From positions 372,001 through 436,000 of the forward strand of contig NZ_JAHCLT010000002.1 of assembly GCF_020005165.1 (NCBI RefSeq): a stretch of 64,000 nt of DNA. The letters run 5' to 3'. Each line of letters starts with the position of its first letter. The stretch's first letter is position 1. The notes under the pieces are model-generated. The model was given only the letters and a program-made list of their open reading frames with translations. It searched no databases and was not told the DNA's origin. The stretch comes from Kangiella taiwanensis (GTDB lineage Bacteria; Pseudomonadota; Gammaproteobacteria; Enterobacterales; Kangiellaceae). Below are positions 55,589 through 64,000 of this stretch, in pieces. The translations under genes and the position numbers were made by a program.

Positions 55589-56319
55589 TGACGCGCTTCC
55601 ACCATTAATTTTTTCATCTCTGCTACAGCGCTGTCTAAGCCGCTAAATAAAGCACGTCCAATAATGGCATGTCCGATATTCAACTCAACAATCTCCTTAA
55701 TGGCGGCGATTGGTTGTACGTTGTGATACTGTAAGCCATGACCGGCATTCACTTGCAGCCCTTGGCTCACAGCATGAGCTACAGAACGTTGAATTTTCAC
55801 AAGCTCTAGCTCTTGCAGGTGCTCACTCTCTGCATCGGCATAGTGCCCCGTATGCAGTTCAATAAGAGGGGCGCCAACTCTAGCCGCCGCATCAATTTGT
55901 TTTTCGTCAGCATCAATAAACAGCGATACTTGAATTCCTGCATCAGCCATGCGCTGGCAAGCTTCTTTTATTTTGCTTTCTTGCCCTACAACATCAAGGC
56001 CACCCTCGGTCGTAAGCTCCTCACGCTTTTCTGGCACAAGGCACACGTAAGTCGGTTTGGTCTTTTCAGCTATCGCAAGCATCTCATCAGTAACCGCCAT
56101 CTCTAAATTCATTCGAGTCTGAATAGTGCTTGCTAAAATCTCGACGTCACGATCGGTAATATGACGTCGATCTTCACGCAAATGTACTGTGATCCCATCC
56201 GCACCATGCTGCTCAGCAACAAACGCTGCTTGTACCGGATCTGGGTAATCGGTACCGCGTGCATTTCGTACTGTCGCTATGTGGTCAATATTAACGCCCA
56301 ATAAAATTGGATTTTTCAT
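55570..56319 (-). CDS. pdxJ: pyridoxine 5'-phosphate synthase
   Basis: Final ring-closing step of de novo PLP synthesis from DXP and aminoacetone phosphate. TIM barrel with [23 protein letters not shown] at the start and HLREDRRHI and VNAGHGL later. The start is set at the ATG at 56319 (GGA upstream); 56331 is also possible. About 249 aa. It uses DXP, the same intermediate as dxr. Confidence 0.96.
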   Translation of the reverse strand: MKNPILLGVNIDHIATVRNARGTDYPDPVQAAFVAEQHGADGITVHLREDRRHITDRDVEILASTIQTRMNLEMAVTDEMLAIAEKTKPTYVCLVPEKREELTTEGGLDVVGQESKIKEACQRMADAGIQVSLFIDADEKQIDAAARVGAPLIELHTGHYADAESEHLQELELVKIQRSVAHAVSQGLQVNAGHGLQYHNVQPIAAIKEIVELNIGHAIIGRALFSGLDSAVAEMKKLMVEARQWPYLA

Positions 56320-56475
56320 GCCATTATCCATTAAAAATCTATAGTGAAAGGGTATGCAAGCCTGAGTTGTGAAAGTGTTTGGTTATCACTGGTTCAAACC
56401 AACCAATACCACTCACACTGCAATTGAATCTGATTTTAACAGCAACAGAGATGACAGACAAAAGCTTCCATAACT

Positions 56476-57192
56476 CTAAAGAATAGCAAGCGTTTGCTGC
56501 AAAAGTTTACGGCTATTCAATTCTTTGTAACCAACTAATGGGTCGATGACAGCCCGGCAGACCTTCCTAGCTAAAGCTAAACTGCCCGTTTCTTGCCAAT
56601 CACGCTCACCGATAGCTCTAATATGCTTGCCTTGGGCTTTGAGGGAGTCCTTTGGTGCGTGCGCCAATAAAACAAAACCTTGCTGCGGTAAAAAACCATA
56701 ATCGAGCTCTTTTTCTATTGAATCACCATGTATATCGTGTGACCAATCAATACCGTAGCCTAACTCATCCATAAGTGAGAGCTCGAATTCACGTAACACC
56801 ACCGCAGGATTTGCTTTTTGACTCAATCGAGACAGGGAATGATGGTAAGCTTCAAAAATATCGGGATGCGGATCCCACTGAATTAATAACTTCATCATTA
56901 ATTCATTCATATACAAACCAGACAGGCTTGGAATGCCGACCAGTGAAAAGCTTGGGCTGCTGGCTTCAAACTGCTTAAGTGTTTTGAGATCACTACGCCC
57001 CACCCAGCTAATGGCAAGTGGCTGGAAGGGCTGCAACAGTGCTCTTTTTTGACTTTTTTTATTCCCCCTAACACCTCGTGCCAAAACATTACACCGGCCA
57101 TACTCAAGGGTATACAATTCGAGGATGAGGCTAGACTCTTTAAAGGGGCGAGAGTGGAGGACAAATGATGGTGTCAGCTCAACACTGTTCAT
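56476..57192 (-). CDS. recO: DNA repair protein RecO
   Basis: Recombination mediator that helps load RecA with RecR. The N-terminal OB fold runs from [20 protein letters not shown] to FQPLAIS; the remaining part is helical. No zinc-binding Cys cluster is present. 238 aa. Overlaps era by 4 nt. Confidence 0.95.
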   Translation of the reverse strand: MNSVELTPSFVLHSRPFKESSLILELYTLEYGRCNVLARGVRGNKKSQKRALLQPFQPLAISWVGRSDLKTLKQFEASSPSFSLVGIPSLSGLYMNELMMKLLIQWDPHPDIFEAYHHSLSRLSQKANPAVVLREFELSLMDELGYGIDWSHDIHGDSIEKELDYGFLPQQGFVLLAHAPKDSLKAQGKHIRAIGERDWQETGSLALARKVCRAVIDPLVGYKELNSRKLLQQTLAIL

Positions 57193-58109
57193 TGATGCTC
57201 ATCATAGCCTAATGATTTTAATGCTCTCTCGTCATCGGCCCAGCCATCTTTGACTTTGACCCAAAGCTCAAGAAACACCTTACAGTCAAACAGCTCTTCC
57301 ATTTCGATACGCGCATCACGCCCAATTTGCTTCAGACGTTGCCCGCTTTTACCAATGATAATCGCTTTTTGACCAGACCGCTCTACTAGGATAAGACCAT
57401 TGATATGAAGCACCCCGTTATCTTTAAACTTAAACTGCTCAATTTCTACAGTTGACGAATACGGAATTTCCTCGCCTAACGAGCGCATCAGTTTCTCGCG
57501 AATCAGCTCTGCCGCCATAAAGCGTTCACTGCGATCCGTAATATAATCTTCTGGATAAAACAAACCACCTTCGGGTAGCCACTGCTTTAGAGTCTTGGTC
57601 AGTTCTTCAAGATTATGTCCGCGAAGCGCTGAACCAGGGAATACAGCGTCAAAATGGCACTGTTCGGTAATGTGAGCAATATGCGGTAACAGCGCCTCTT
57701 TGTCAGCTATCTTATCCACCTTATTAACGAACAGGATTTTCTTACCTTTTGCTTGTGACAGTTTTTCTAAAACAAGTTCGTCATCGTCAGTCCATTGAGT
57801 TCCATCGACGACTAGCAACAACACATCAACATCGGTCATGGAACTTGCTGCTGCACGATTCATATAACGATTAATACTTCGAGCTTCTTGCCGATGGATT
57901 CCTGGCGTGTCAACAAATAGAATCTGCGCTTCATCATCCGTATAGATCCCCAGCACTCGGTGGCGAGTCGTCTGAGGCTTTCTTGAGGTTATACTAACTT
58001 TCTGACCAAGAATATGATTCATTAAAGTGGATTTGCCGACATTTGGACGACCTAATACAGCAACGTAGCCACAACGGAAATTATCTTGGTGTTCAGGTTT
58101 ATCAGACAT
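57189..58109 (-). CDS. era: GTPase Era
   Basis: Essential GTPase in 16S rRNA maturation. G1 is GRPNVGKST (20-28), G3 DTPG and G4 NKVD; the KH domain follows with [20 protein letters not shown]. 306 aa. In the rnc-era-recO order. Confidence 0.98.
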   Translation of the reverse strand: MSDKPEHQDNFRCGYVAVLGRPNVGKSTLMNHILGQKVSITSRKPQTTRHRVLGIYTDDEAQILFVDTPGIHRQEARSINRYMNRAAASSMTDVDVLLLVVDGTQWTDDDELVLEKLSQAKGKKILFVNKVDKIADKEALLPHIAHITEQCHFDAVFPGSALRGHNLEELTKTLKQWLPEGGLFYPEDYITDRSERFMAAELIREKLMRSLGEEIPYSSTVEIEQFKFKDNGVLHINGLILVERSGQKAIIIGKSGQRLKQIGRDARIEMEELFDCKVFLELWVKVKDGWADDERALKSLGYDEHQ

Positions 58110-58120
58110 GATGACTCAAC

Positions 58121-58816
58121 TTATGACGCAAGGGTCTTTTGTAATTCGGAAAAAGCTTTTTCAGCCGCCAACTGCTCTGCATTACGCCGGCTACTTCCTG
58201 TGCCAAAAGTCTTTATCGATTTTTCAGAAATGATACAAACCACTTCGAACGTTTGCTGGTGAGCTTCACCGGTCACGCTTAATAACTCATACTCTGGAAG
58301 TGAAAACCGGCGAGACTGTAGTAATTCTTGAAGGCGAGTTTTTGGGTCTTTCTTCACTTCAGAGGGGTCAAGGGCAGTGAGTCGCTTACCATAAAGGTCA
58401 AGAATCAATCGGTTAGCCTGCTCAAAACCAGAGTCCAAATAAACCGCTCCAATCACTGCCTCAAAGGCGTCTGCGAGAATAGAGGCTCGACGGAACCCCC
58501 CGCTCTTAAGCTCGCCTTCACCAAGCTGAATGTAATCACCCAAATCAATTTCTTTGGCGATAACGGCTAATGTTTTTCCTTTCACCAAGCTGGAGCGCAT
58601 ACGGCTCAATTGCCCCTCATCAACTTGAGGAAACTGAGCAAACAGTGCTTTAGCAATAACCATACCGAGTACAGCATCACCTAAAAACTCGAGACGTTCG
58701 TTATGATGGTTAGAGGCGCTACGGTGCGTAAGCGCTTTATGAATGAGCTTAGGGTTTGAAAATTGATAGCCAAGACGACTGCAAAACCGATCAATTTGTT
58801 GTTGGCGATGACTCAT
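58121..58816 (-). CDS. rnc: ribonuclease III
   Basis: Double-strand RNA nuclease that processes rRNA and mRNAs. The signature ERLEFLGDAVLG starts at E40 with the metal-binding Glu43 and Asp47; the dsRBD is at the C-terminus (DPKTRLQELLQSRRFSLPEY onward). 231 aa. Confidence 0.98.
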   Translation of the reverse strand: MSHRQQQIDRFCSRLGYQFSNPKLIHKALTHRSASNHHNERLEFLGDAVLGMVIAKALFAQFPQVDEGQLSRMRSSLVKGKTLAVIAKEIDLGDYIQLGEGELKSGGFRRASILADAFEAVIGAVYLDSGFEQANRLILDLYGKRLTALDPSEVKKDPKTRLQELLQSRRFSLPEYELLSVTGEAHQQTFEVVCIISEKSIKTFGTGSSRRNAEQLAAEKAFSELQKTLAS

Positions 58817-58837
58817 CTTGGCAGAAACAGACTCACG

Positions 58838-59233
58838 TTAATTCAATGGTTCTTCGTGTTTAAACTCGACAAGAGCGCTAACGTTGCCGAACAACGAAAT
58901 ACGATTTTCATATTCAACATATAGTGCCTTACCGCCTGTAATTTCTTTAATCTCAACGTCTTTAGCCTTAATGATATCAATATTATTAACACTAAAGCGG
59001 CCAGCAACTAAACGCTCAATGTCAGACTTACTACTGTTGGAGTCGGCCTCTTCAGCTACTGACTGAATAGAGCTTTTGATACTAAAGTACTCCATGTAGG
59101 CTGGAACTAATTTAATCGCTAAGTACATGAAAAACAAAACAATCGCCATGATAATCATCCAGCCAGCGGCTGTCATACCATCTTGATACTGTCTATTCAT
59201 GATTTTATTTTTTGCTTGTTGTCGACCGAACAT
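58838..59233 (-). CDS. DUF4845 membrane protein
   Basis: One membrane segment (AAGWMIIMAIVLFFMYLAI) is followed by a periplasmic domain ending LVEFKHEEPLN. This small protein between lepB and rnc is typical of DUF4845. The start is uncertain: ATG at 59233 is chosen, with a TTG at 59251 and an ATG at 59242 as alternatives. AGGAG lies near. Function unknown. Confidence 0.85.
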   Translation of the reverse strand: MFGRQQAKNKIMNRQYQDGMTAAGWMIIMAIVLFFMYLAIKLVPAYMEYFSIKSSIQSVAEEADSNSSKSDIERLVAGRFSVNNIDIIKAKDVEIKEITGGKALYVEYENRISLFGNVSALVEFKHEEPLN

Positions 59234-59286
59234 ATTCCCCATTCTCCTCAACAGAAAAACTTACTTTTTATTCAAGCAGTTAGAAG

Positions 59287-60189
59287 CTAATTTATAGCCC
59301 CAGCTCTACTAAAGGATATACCTTTTGGTAGATGTTTGCCAAATAAAACTGGTTCATCGGTAAAAGTTACGAATATCCACTTATAAGCTGCTTTGCCGAT
59401 GATACCCTCTTCATGGATAAAGCCCCAAGCGCGTGAATCTTGACTGCCATCACGGTTGTCACCCATCGCAAAGTATTTATCTTCAGGAATAACTGCGGTC
59501 CAGCGGTCATCTAAACTGTGAACTCGACCATTATTGGCATTATCATTCAAGTAAACCAACTTATAGTTTTTATCGCCCAACACTTCTTCATAGGTGTCAA
59601 AATACTCACCTTGAGGCACCAAGTCATTCACTTTATCAGAGACAAATTCCGATTGAACAGTAATCGGGTCACATCCTTGATTACTAACATCGCTGCCATC
59701 GGTACACTGCGGAATTATGGTTAAAGTACCACGGTCCCACTCAATGCGATCACCCGGTACACCAATTAAACGTTTGATGTAAGCCTGCTGCGGCTCATGT
59801 GGCGGATGGAAAACAATCACATCACCTCGTTCAGGATCGCTAACATCAATAATCTTAGTATTCAACGCAGGCAAACGAATACCGTAAGCAAATTTATTGA
59901 CCAAAATAAAGTCACCATCATATAAACCTGGGTTCATACTTCCTGATGGAATACGATACGGTTCGTATAAAAAAGAACGTAGCAATAAAACGATAAAGAT
60001 GATTGGGAAAAAGGAGCGACAAATATCAATAAAAGCAGGATACTTTTCCTTACCCTTCTCGTCATACTTTACAGCGCCGGCTTCAATACGCTTCTTCTGC
60101 CACCAGAATTTGTCGAGTAATGTCACGACTCCAGTTATGACAGCTGCCAGCAGCAAGTAAAACCCAAAATCAAAATAAATACTTGGCAT
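59287..60189 (-). CDS. lepB: signal peptidase I
   Basis: Removes Sec signal peptides at the periplasmic face. Two N-terminal membrane segments (about 8-25 and 58-74) precede the catalytic Ser84 in RIPSGSMNPGL and the Lys in YIKRLIGVPGD; GDNRDGSQDSR is also conserved. 300 aa. Its ATG overlaps the lepA stop by 1 nt. Confidence 0.98.
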   Translation of the reverse strand: MPSIYFDFGFYLLLAAVITGVVTLLDKFWWQKKRIEAGAVKYDEKGKEKYPAFIDICRSFFPIIFIVLLLRSFLYEPYRIPSGSMNPGLYDGDFILVNKFAYGIRLPALNTKIIDVSDPERGDVIVFHPPHEPQQAYIKRLIGVPGDRIEWDRGTLTIIPQCTDGSDVSNQGCDPITVQSEFVSDKVNDLVPQGEYFDTYEEVLGDKNYKLVYLNDNANNGRVHSLDDRWTAVIPEDKYFAMGDNRDGSQDSRAWGFIHEEGIIGKAAYKWIFVTFTDEPVLFGKHLPKGISFSRAGAIN

Positions 60190-61994
60190 TATTTATCCTT
60201 ACCAACATTCAACACAGCAAGGAACGCTTCTTGTGGAATCTCGACTTTACCCACTTGCTTCATACGTTTCTTACCCGCTTTTTGTTTTTCTAATAATTTT
60301 CGTTTACGCGACACGTCACCACCGTAACATTTCGCCAACACGTTCTTTCTTAATGCTTTAACCGTTGAACGAGCAATCACGTGATTACCAATCGCAGCCT
60401 GAATCGCGACCTCAAACATTTGGCGTGGAATAATCTCTTTCATCGCCTCAACCAACTCACGACCACGGTATTGTGCTTGTTCTTTATGAACAATTAATGC
60501 CAAAGCATCGACACGATCACCGTTAATCAGTATGTCTAAACGCACCAACTCATCTGCCTGATAACGTTTAAAGTTATAATCCAATGAAGCATAACCTCGA
60601 CTCACCGACTTCAGACGATCAAAGAAATCTAACACTACCTCATTCATCGGCATTTCGTAGGTCAAAGATACCTGGTTGCCTGCATATTGCATCTTGGTTT
60701 GCACACCACGCTTTTCCACACACAAAGTAATCACGTTACCTAAATGCTCTTGCGGAACAAGAATGTTGGCTTCACAAATTGGCTCGCGAATTTCATCAAT
60801 GTTAGAAACTGCAGGCAGCTTAGATGGGTTATCAACGTACAGTACTTCACCGTCCGTATTGACCACCTCATAAATTACCGTTGGCGCCGTTGTGATCAGG
60901 TCAAGATTATATTCACGCTCTAGACGTTCTTGAATAATCTCCATGTGCAACATACCCAAGAAACCACAGCGGAAACCAAAGCCTAGAGCTGTCGAGTTTT
61001 CAGGTTCAAAAAACAATGAAGCATCGTTGAGACTTAGTTTTGATAGCGCGTCACGGAACGACTCATAGTCATCTGAACTGACAGGGAATAAACCAGCATA
61101 GACCTGTGGTGTTACTTTTTGGAAACCTGGCAACGGAGCTTCTGCTGGAGACTTTGCCAAGGTGATAGTATCACCGACAGGTGCACCTTGAATGTCCTTA
61201 ATGCCCGCAATAATAAAACCTACTTCACCAGCTTTTAACACATCCGTGTCATGCCGTTTTGGTGTAAAAATACCGACGTGATCGACCACATGAGATTTAC
61301 CGGTGGACATGATCTGCATCTTGTCGCCTTTATTAATGGTGCCTTGCTTGACGCGAACCAAAGATACAACACCGAGGTAATTATCAAACCAAGAATCAAC
61401 AATCAGCGCCTGTAATGGAGCATCAGGATCACCCGAAGCAGCTGGAATATCACGCACGATCGCTTCCAACAACTCTTCAACACCAACACCGGTTTTTGCA
61501 CTGCACTTCACGGCTTCCATTGCTTCGATGCCTACAATATCTTCAATCTCTTGCATCACGCGCAAAGGATCTGCTGCTGGCAGATCAATTTTATTAAGCA
61601 CAGGGACTACTTCTAGGTCTTGCTCAATCGCCGTATAGCAGTTTGCTAAAGTTTGAGCTTCAACGCCTTGCGCCGCGTCCACCACCAATAAAGCGCCTTC
61701 ACATGCGGCTAAAGAACGTGACACTTCATACGAAAAGTCCACGTGGCCTGGTGTATCAATAAAGTTTAATTGATACGTATGACCGTCTTTTGCCTTGTAA
61801 TTCAACGTCACACTCTGAGCTTTAATCGTGATGCCACGCTCACGCTCCAGATCCATGGAATCCAGAACCTGTTCCGCCATTTCACGCTCAGTTAGGCCTC
61901 CACATTGCTGAATCAGACGATCGGACAAGGTCGATTTGCCATGATCAATGTGCGCAATGATGGAAAAGTTACGAATATAATCGGTGTATGCCAT
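60189..61994 (-). CDS. lepA: elongation factor 4 (LepA)
   Basis: Ribosome-bound GTPase with a role in 30S biogenesis. G1 is [10 protein letters not shown]3 DTPGH and G4 NKID, followed by EF-G-like domains and the LepA-specific C-terminal domain ([20 protein letters not shown] is cut short here as [10 protein letters not shown]). 601 aa. First gene of the run leading to lepB; the 228-bp upstream gap holds no gene, and I could not find a clear promoter in it. Confidence 0.98.
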   Translation of the reverse strand: MAYTDYIRNFSIIAHIDHGKSTLSDRLIQQCGGLTEREMAEQVLDSMDLERERGITIKAQSVTLNYKAKDGHTYQLNFIDTPGHVDFSYEVSRSLAACEGALLVVDAAQGVEAQTLANCYTAIEQDLEVVPVLNKIDLPAADPLRVMQEIEDIVGIEAMEAVKCSAKTGVGVEELLEAIVRDIPAASGDPDAPLQALIVDSWFDNYLGVVSLVRVKQGTINKGDKMQIMSTGKSHVVDHVGIFTPKRHDTDVLKAGEVGFIIAGIKDIQGAPVGDTITLAKSPAEAPLPGFQKVTPQVYAGLFPVSSDDYESFRDALSKLSLNDASLFFEPENSTALGFGFRCGFLGMLHMEIIQERLEREYNLDLITTAPTVIYEVVNTDGEVLYVDNPSKLPAVSNIDEIREPICEANILVPQEHLGNVITLCVEKRGVQTKMQYAGNQVSLTYEMPMNEVVLDFFDRLKSVSRGYASLDYNFKRYQADELVRLDILINGDRVDALALIVHKEQAQYRGRELVEAMKEIIPRQMFEVAIQAAIGNHVIARSTVKALRKNVLAKCYGGDVSRKRKLLEKQKAGKKRMKQVGKVEIPQEAFLAVLNVGKDK

Positions 61995-62176
61995 ATATGT
62001 TCCGCTAAAACCTTCTTCTCTCTACTAACTCTGAGGCCTTCTTGCTCTAACCCTAACGCTTTGATTTAAAGGGATTTATTGCCAGTATTTGTTGCAAAAG
62101 ACGGTATCGAGTTTTCTGATAAGTGATTGTTTTGAAAATAATTTAAGATTAAGCGGCCTATTTTAGCTAAATCCAT

Positions 62177-62210
62177 GAAAAAGGCCAGCTAAGATGCCTC
62201 AGCTGGCCTT
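62177..62210 (-). terminator. intrinsic terminator after the DegQ/MucD-like gene
   Basis: On the minus strand AAGGCCAGCT and AGCTGGCCTT form a perfect 10-bp stem with a 10-nt loop, followed by a T run. Confidence 0.88.
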
Positions 62211-62222
62211 GTTTATCGTGCT

Positions 62223-63515
62223 TTATTTAAGCTCTATGACTAAGAAGTCACTTCCCACACCCTGTCTGACGATAAGAACCGCCACCTTTCCTTTTTCAGG
62301 CAATGAGGCCACTGCTTGTTGAAAGTCTTCGGGCGTTGTAATCACTGTACGGTGAAGCTTCTGGATAATATCCCCCTGACGCAAACCCGCTCTCGCTGCA
62401 GGGCTATCACGTTCGACGTCTCGGATAATGACACCACGCTCAATACCTGTTGCTTCTTTTAAGTCCGGCGTTAACGCTGTAACCGCAATACCCAGTTCTT
62501 CCTTACCAGTATCAGAGCTTGCAGTAAACTGACCGTTTGCGTCACTTAACGTCACCTCGATGGTTTCTTTGTCACCATTGCGTACAATGGTCAGCTCTAC
62601 TTCTTCGCCAGCTGGCATTTGTCCAATATAGAATGGTAAATCCTGTGCTTTACGAACCCGTTTACCATCTACCGCAATCACCACATCACCTACTTTGATA
62701 CCAGCTTTGTCAGCTGCCATATCCTCTAATACGCGTGTAACCAGTGCGCCACCAACATCATCAAGTCCAAAAGCATCGGCTTTATCTTGATCGATCGGAC
62801 CAAAGGTAACACCCAAGAAGCCACGATTCACTTTACCGTCTTTTAACAGCTGTTGGCGGACATTATCGGCTAGATCAATTGGAATAGAGAAAGACAGACC
62901 GCTACTGATCATCGGATTGAAGATCATAGAGTTAATACCCACGACCTCTCCATCCAAATTAATCAGAGGGCCACCCGAGTTGCCTCGGTTAATCGCGACA
63001 TCAGTCTGAATAAAAGGAACATACTGAGAACCAACTTCGCCACGCCCTTTGGCGCTGACGATACCAGCGGTGACCGTATGCTCTAAATTAAAGGGCGCAC
63101 CAAAAGCAAGTACCCACTGACCGACTTTTAAATCTTTGGTGGTACCAATTTCAAGTGCTTCTAACTCTAAATCACCGGCATCAATCTTGAGTAACGCGAC
63201 GTCTGTGTTAGCATCGCTACCAACTACTTTTGCATCAAATTCACGACCATTGTAAAGCTTGACCACAGGAGTTTCAGCACCATCGATAACATGGTGGTTA
63301 GTGAGAATATAACCGCTCTCGTCAACGATAAAACCGGAGCCTCCGCCTCGACCAACAACTCGCCCCCAACGCTTTACTTCAATTTTAACGCTCACAACGC
63401 TCGGCTGAACTTTATCAACCAGCTTAGTGAAATCAGGGAATGAATCTGCTTGGGCGCAGCCTGATAAGACGATAAGCCATGCCACTACAGTTACTGATAA
63501 TAAACGCTTTAACAT
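62223..63515 (-). CDS. mucD: periplasmic serine protease of the DegP/DegQ/MucD type
   Basis: Trypsin-like HtrA protease with two PDZ domains for periplasmic quality control. The catalytic triad is H75 (TNHHVI), D105 (TDVALLK) and S180 (GNSGGP). The start is the ATG at 63515 (AAGG 6 nt upstream), 430 aa. The signal peptide ends with LSGC (Cys20), which fits a lipobox, though an AQA cut is also possible. The PDZ domains follow at about 245-340 and 345-430. Between rseC and lepA, the classic MucD place. Confidence 0.93.
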   Translation of the reverse strand: MLKRLLSVTVVAWLIVLSGCAQADSFPDFTKLVDKVQPSVVSVKIEVKRWGRVVGRGGGSGFIVDESGYILTNHHVIDGAETPVVKLYNGREFDAKVVGSDANTDVALLKIDAGDLELEALEIGTTKDLKVGQWVLAFGAPFNLEHTVTAGIVSAKGRGEVGSQYVPFIQTDVAINRGNSGGPLINLDGEVVGINSMIFNPMISSGLSFSIPIDLADNVRQQLLKDGKVNRGFLGVTFGPIDQDKADAFGLDDVGGALVTRVLEDMAADKAGIKVGDVVIAVDGKRVRKAQDLPFYIGQMPAGEEVELTIVRNGDKETIEVTLSDANGQFTASSDTGKEELGIAVTALTPDLKEATGIERGVIIRDVERDSPAARAGLRQGDIIQKLHRTVITTPEDFQQAVASLPEKGKVAVLIVRQGVGSDFLVIELK

Positions 63516-63639
63516 GTTTTGCCTTCTCCGCAACTATTGTTTTTAACTGTTAATTCAAAGAATTAAATGAAAACCCTTTGAAAATCCATAACAATTAGAG
63601 ACCGTAGCACCGAATCGGTTCCAGCAGCTTCCACAACAT

Positions 63640-64000
63640 CTAGTCAGCAGATGTTACGACCTGTGTCACGGCAATAGGTCTCTTTACAATTTTCAACAAA
63701 ACTGGCTGCAACTCCTGTCGTGCAGACTTACGGCGGGAAAACCAAGCAACCCCGAGAAAACCCACGATAAGCCCTATTGTGGCACTCATTATCGAGCCGA
63801 GCTCTGTCAGGTTGGGCAGTGCATAAGAAGATATAGTTAAGGCGAGGATCAGGCAGATTAACGGAAGTAAATACACTACCAAAGACGCCTTTAGCACCAA
63901 ATCTTCGGGAATACCCACTTCAACCTCATCATTAATATGGGCATTAATGGTATTTTTTAAAGGTGTCACAAAGACTTTATGTGAAAAAGCCTTATTAACA
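63640..64000 (-). CDS. rseC: RseC-like protein, 5' end outside the window
   Basis: The frame stays open to the window edge (upstream codons give NKAFSHKVFV before TPLKNT), so the gene is cut off at its 5' end. The visible part has EVEVGIPEDLVLKASLVVYLLPL, two membrane segments and a C-terminal RRKSARQELQPVLLKIV, matching RseC, which modulates sigma-E and SoxR reduction. The missing N-terminus should carry the Cys-rich part. rpoE, rseA and rseB would be expected further right. Confidence 0.88.
   Translation of the reverse strand, partial: VNKAFSHKVFVTPLKNTINAHINDEVEVGIPEDLVLKASLVVYLLPLICLILALTISSYALPNLTELGSIMSATIGLIVGFLGVAWFSRRKSARQELQPVLLKIVKRPIAVTQVVTSAD

Noticed and set aside
61995-62176. 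A gene or small RNA in the lepA upstream gap
   Set aside because: No ORF, no strong hairpin besides the mucD terminator and no convincing -35/-10 pair were seen.
1-64000. CRISPR arrays, tRNA or rRNA genes, insertion sequences and prophage genes
   Set aside because: Intergenic stretches were read for regular direct repeats, cloverleaf patterns and transposase or phage proteins; none was found.

Overview
The window is a chromosomal stretch of a Gammaproteobacterium with an estimated G+C in the low-to-mid 40s (not counted). It carries the classic gammaproteobacterial blocks rseC-mucD-lepA-lepB-DUF4845-rnc-era-recO-pdxJ-acpS, map-glnD-dapD-yffB-dapE, and rpsB-tsf-pyrH-frr-uppS-cdsA-dxr-rseP-bamA-skp-lpxD-fabZ-lpxA-lpxB-rnhB-dnaE, followed further left by accA-tilS. 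Gene order and protein character suggest a marine oceanospirillalean such as Kangiella or a relative. That placement is inferred from memory, not proven. No tRNA, rRNA, CRISPR array, insertion sequence or prophage was seen.

Layout. 0-2.2 kb: exported amidohydrolase and a small convergent lipoprotein. 2.3-6.9 kb (+): proS, a lytic transglycosylase, a patatin-like lipase and an odd adenosylhomocysteinase-like protein. 6.9-9.1 kb (-): tilS and accA. 9.2-14.7 kb: an accessory block between accA and dnaE, with a DUF1287 protein, alkylation-repair genes (Ada-AlkA fusion and ogt), a frameshifted membrane-protein gene, an XRE-2TM membrane-tethered regulator, an apparently undescribed structured-RNA/micropeptide unit and membrane proteins. 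14.9-33.1 kb (-): the long run dnaE to rpsB for replication, lipid A and phospholipid synthesis, outer-membrane assembly, isoprenoid synthesis and translation. 33.2-43.9 kb: a second accessory block between rpsB and map. It opens with a cluster of palindromic repeats and holds lipoproteins, small membrane proteins, a cold-shock protein, GST, GNAT, YjdM, an ECF sigma/anti-sigma pair and a VOC protein. 44.0-50.8 kb (+): map, glnD, dapD, yffB, dapE, an M15 peptidase and a DUF2897 protein. 50.8-55.2 kb: enoyl-CoA hydratase, M28 peptidase, glutathione peroxidase, an SDR and an orphan tail-anchored protein. 55.2-64.0 kb (-): the envelope-stress and housekeeping operon, ending in rseC, which runs off the right edge.

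The most interesting locus is 12.4-14.3 kb. An XRE regulator fused to a 2TM domain has a strong internal ribosome binding site that would yield a version without the HTH. Downstream a perfect 19-bp palindrome overlaps the -35 box of a near-consensus sigma70 promoter, and half of that palindrome recurs at the regulator's own predicted -10. The promoter drives a transcript with several hairpins, a 23-codon upstream ORF, a 30-codon ORF for a peptide with a hydrophobic C-terminus (good Shine-Dalgarno), and a terminator. This layout resembles type I toxin mRNAs such as tisB, but the function is unknown. Other notable points are the SAH-hydrolase-like protein with several catalytic residues replaced, a one-base frameshift in a G tract, and an anti-sigma factor whose periplasmic part looks LolA-like.
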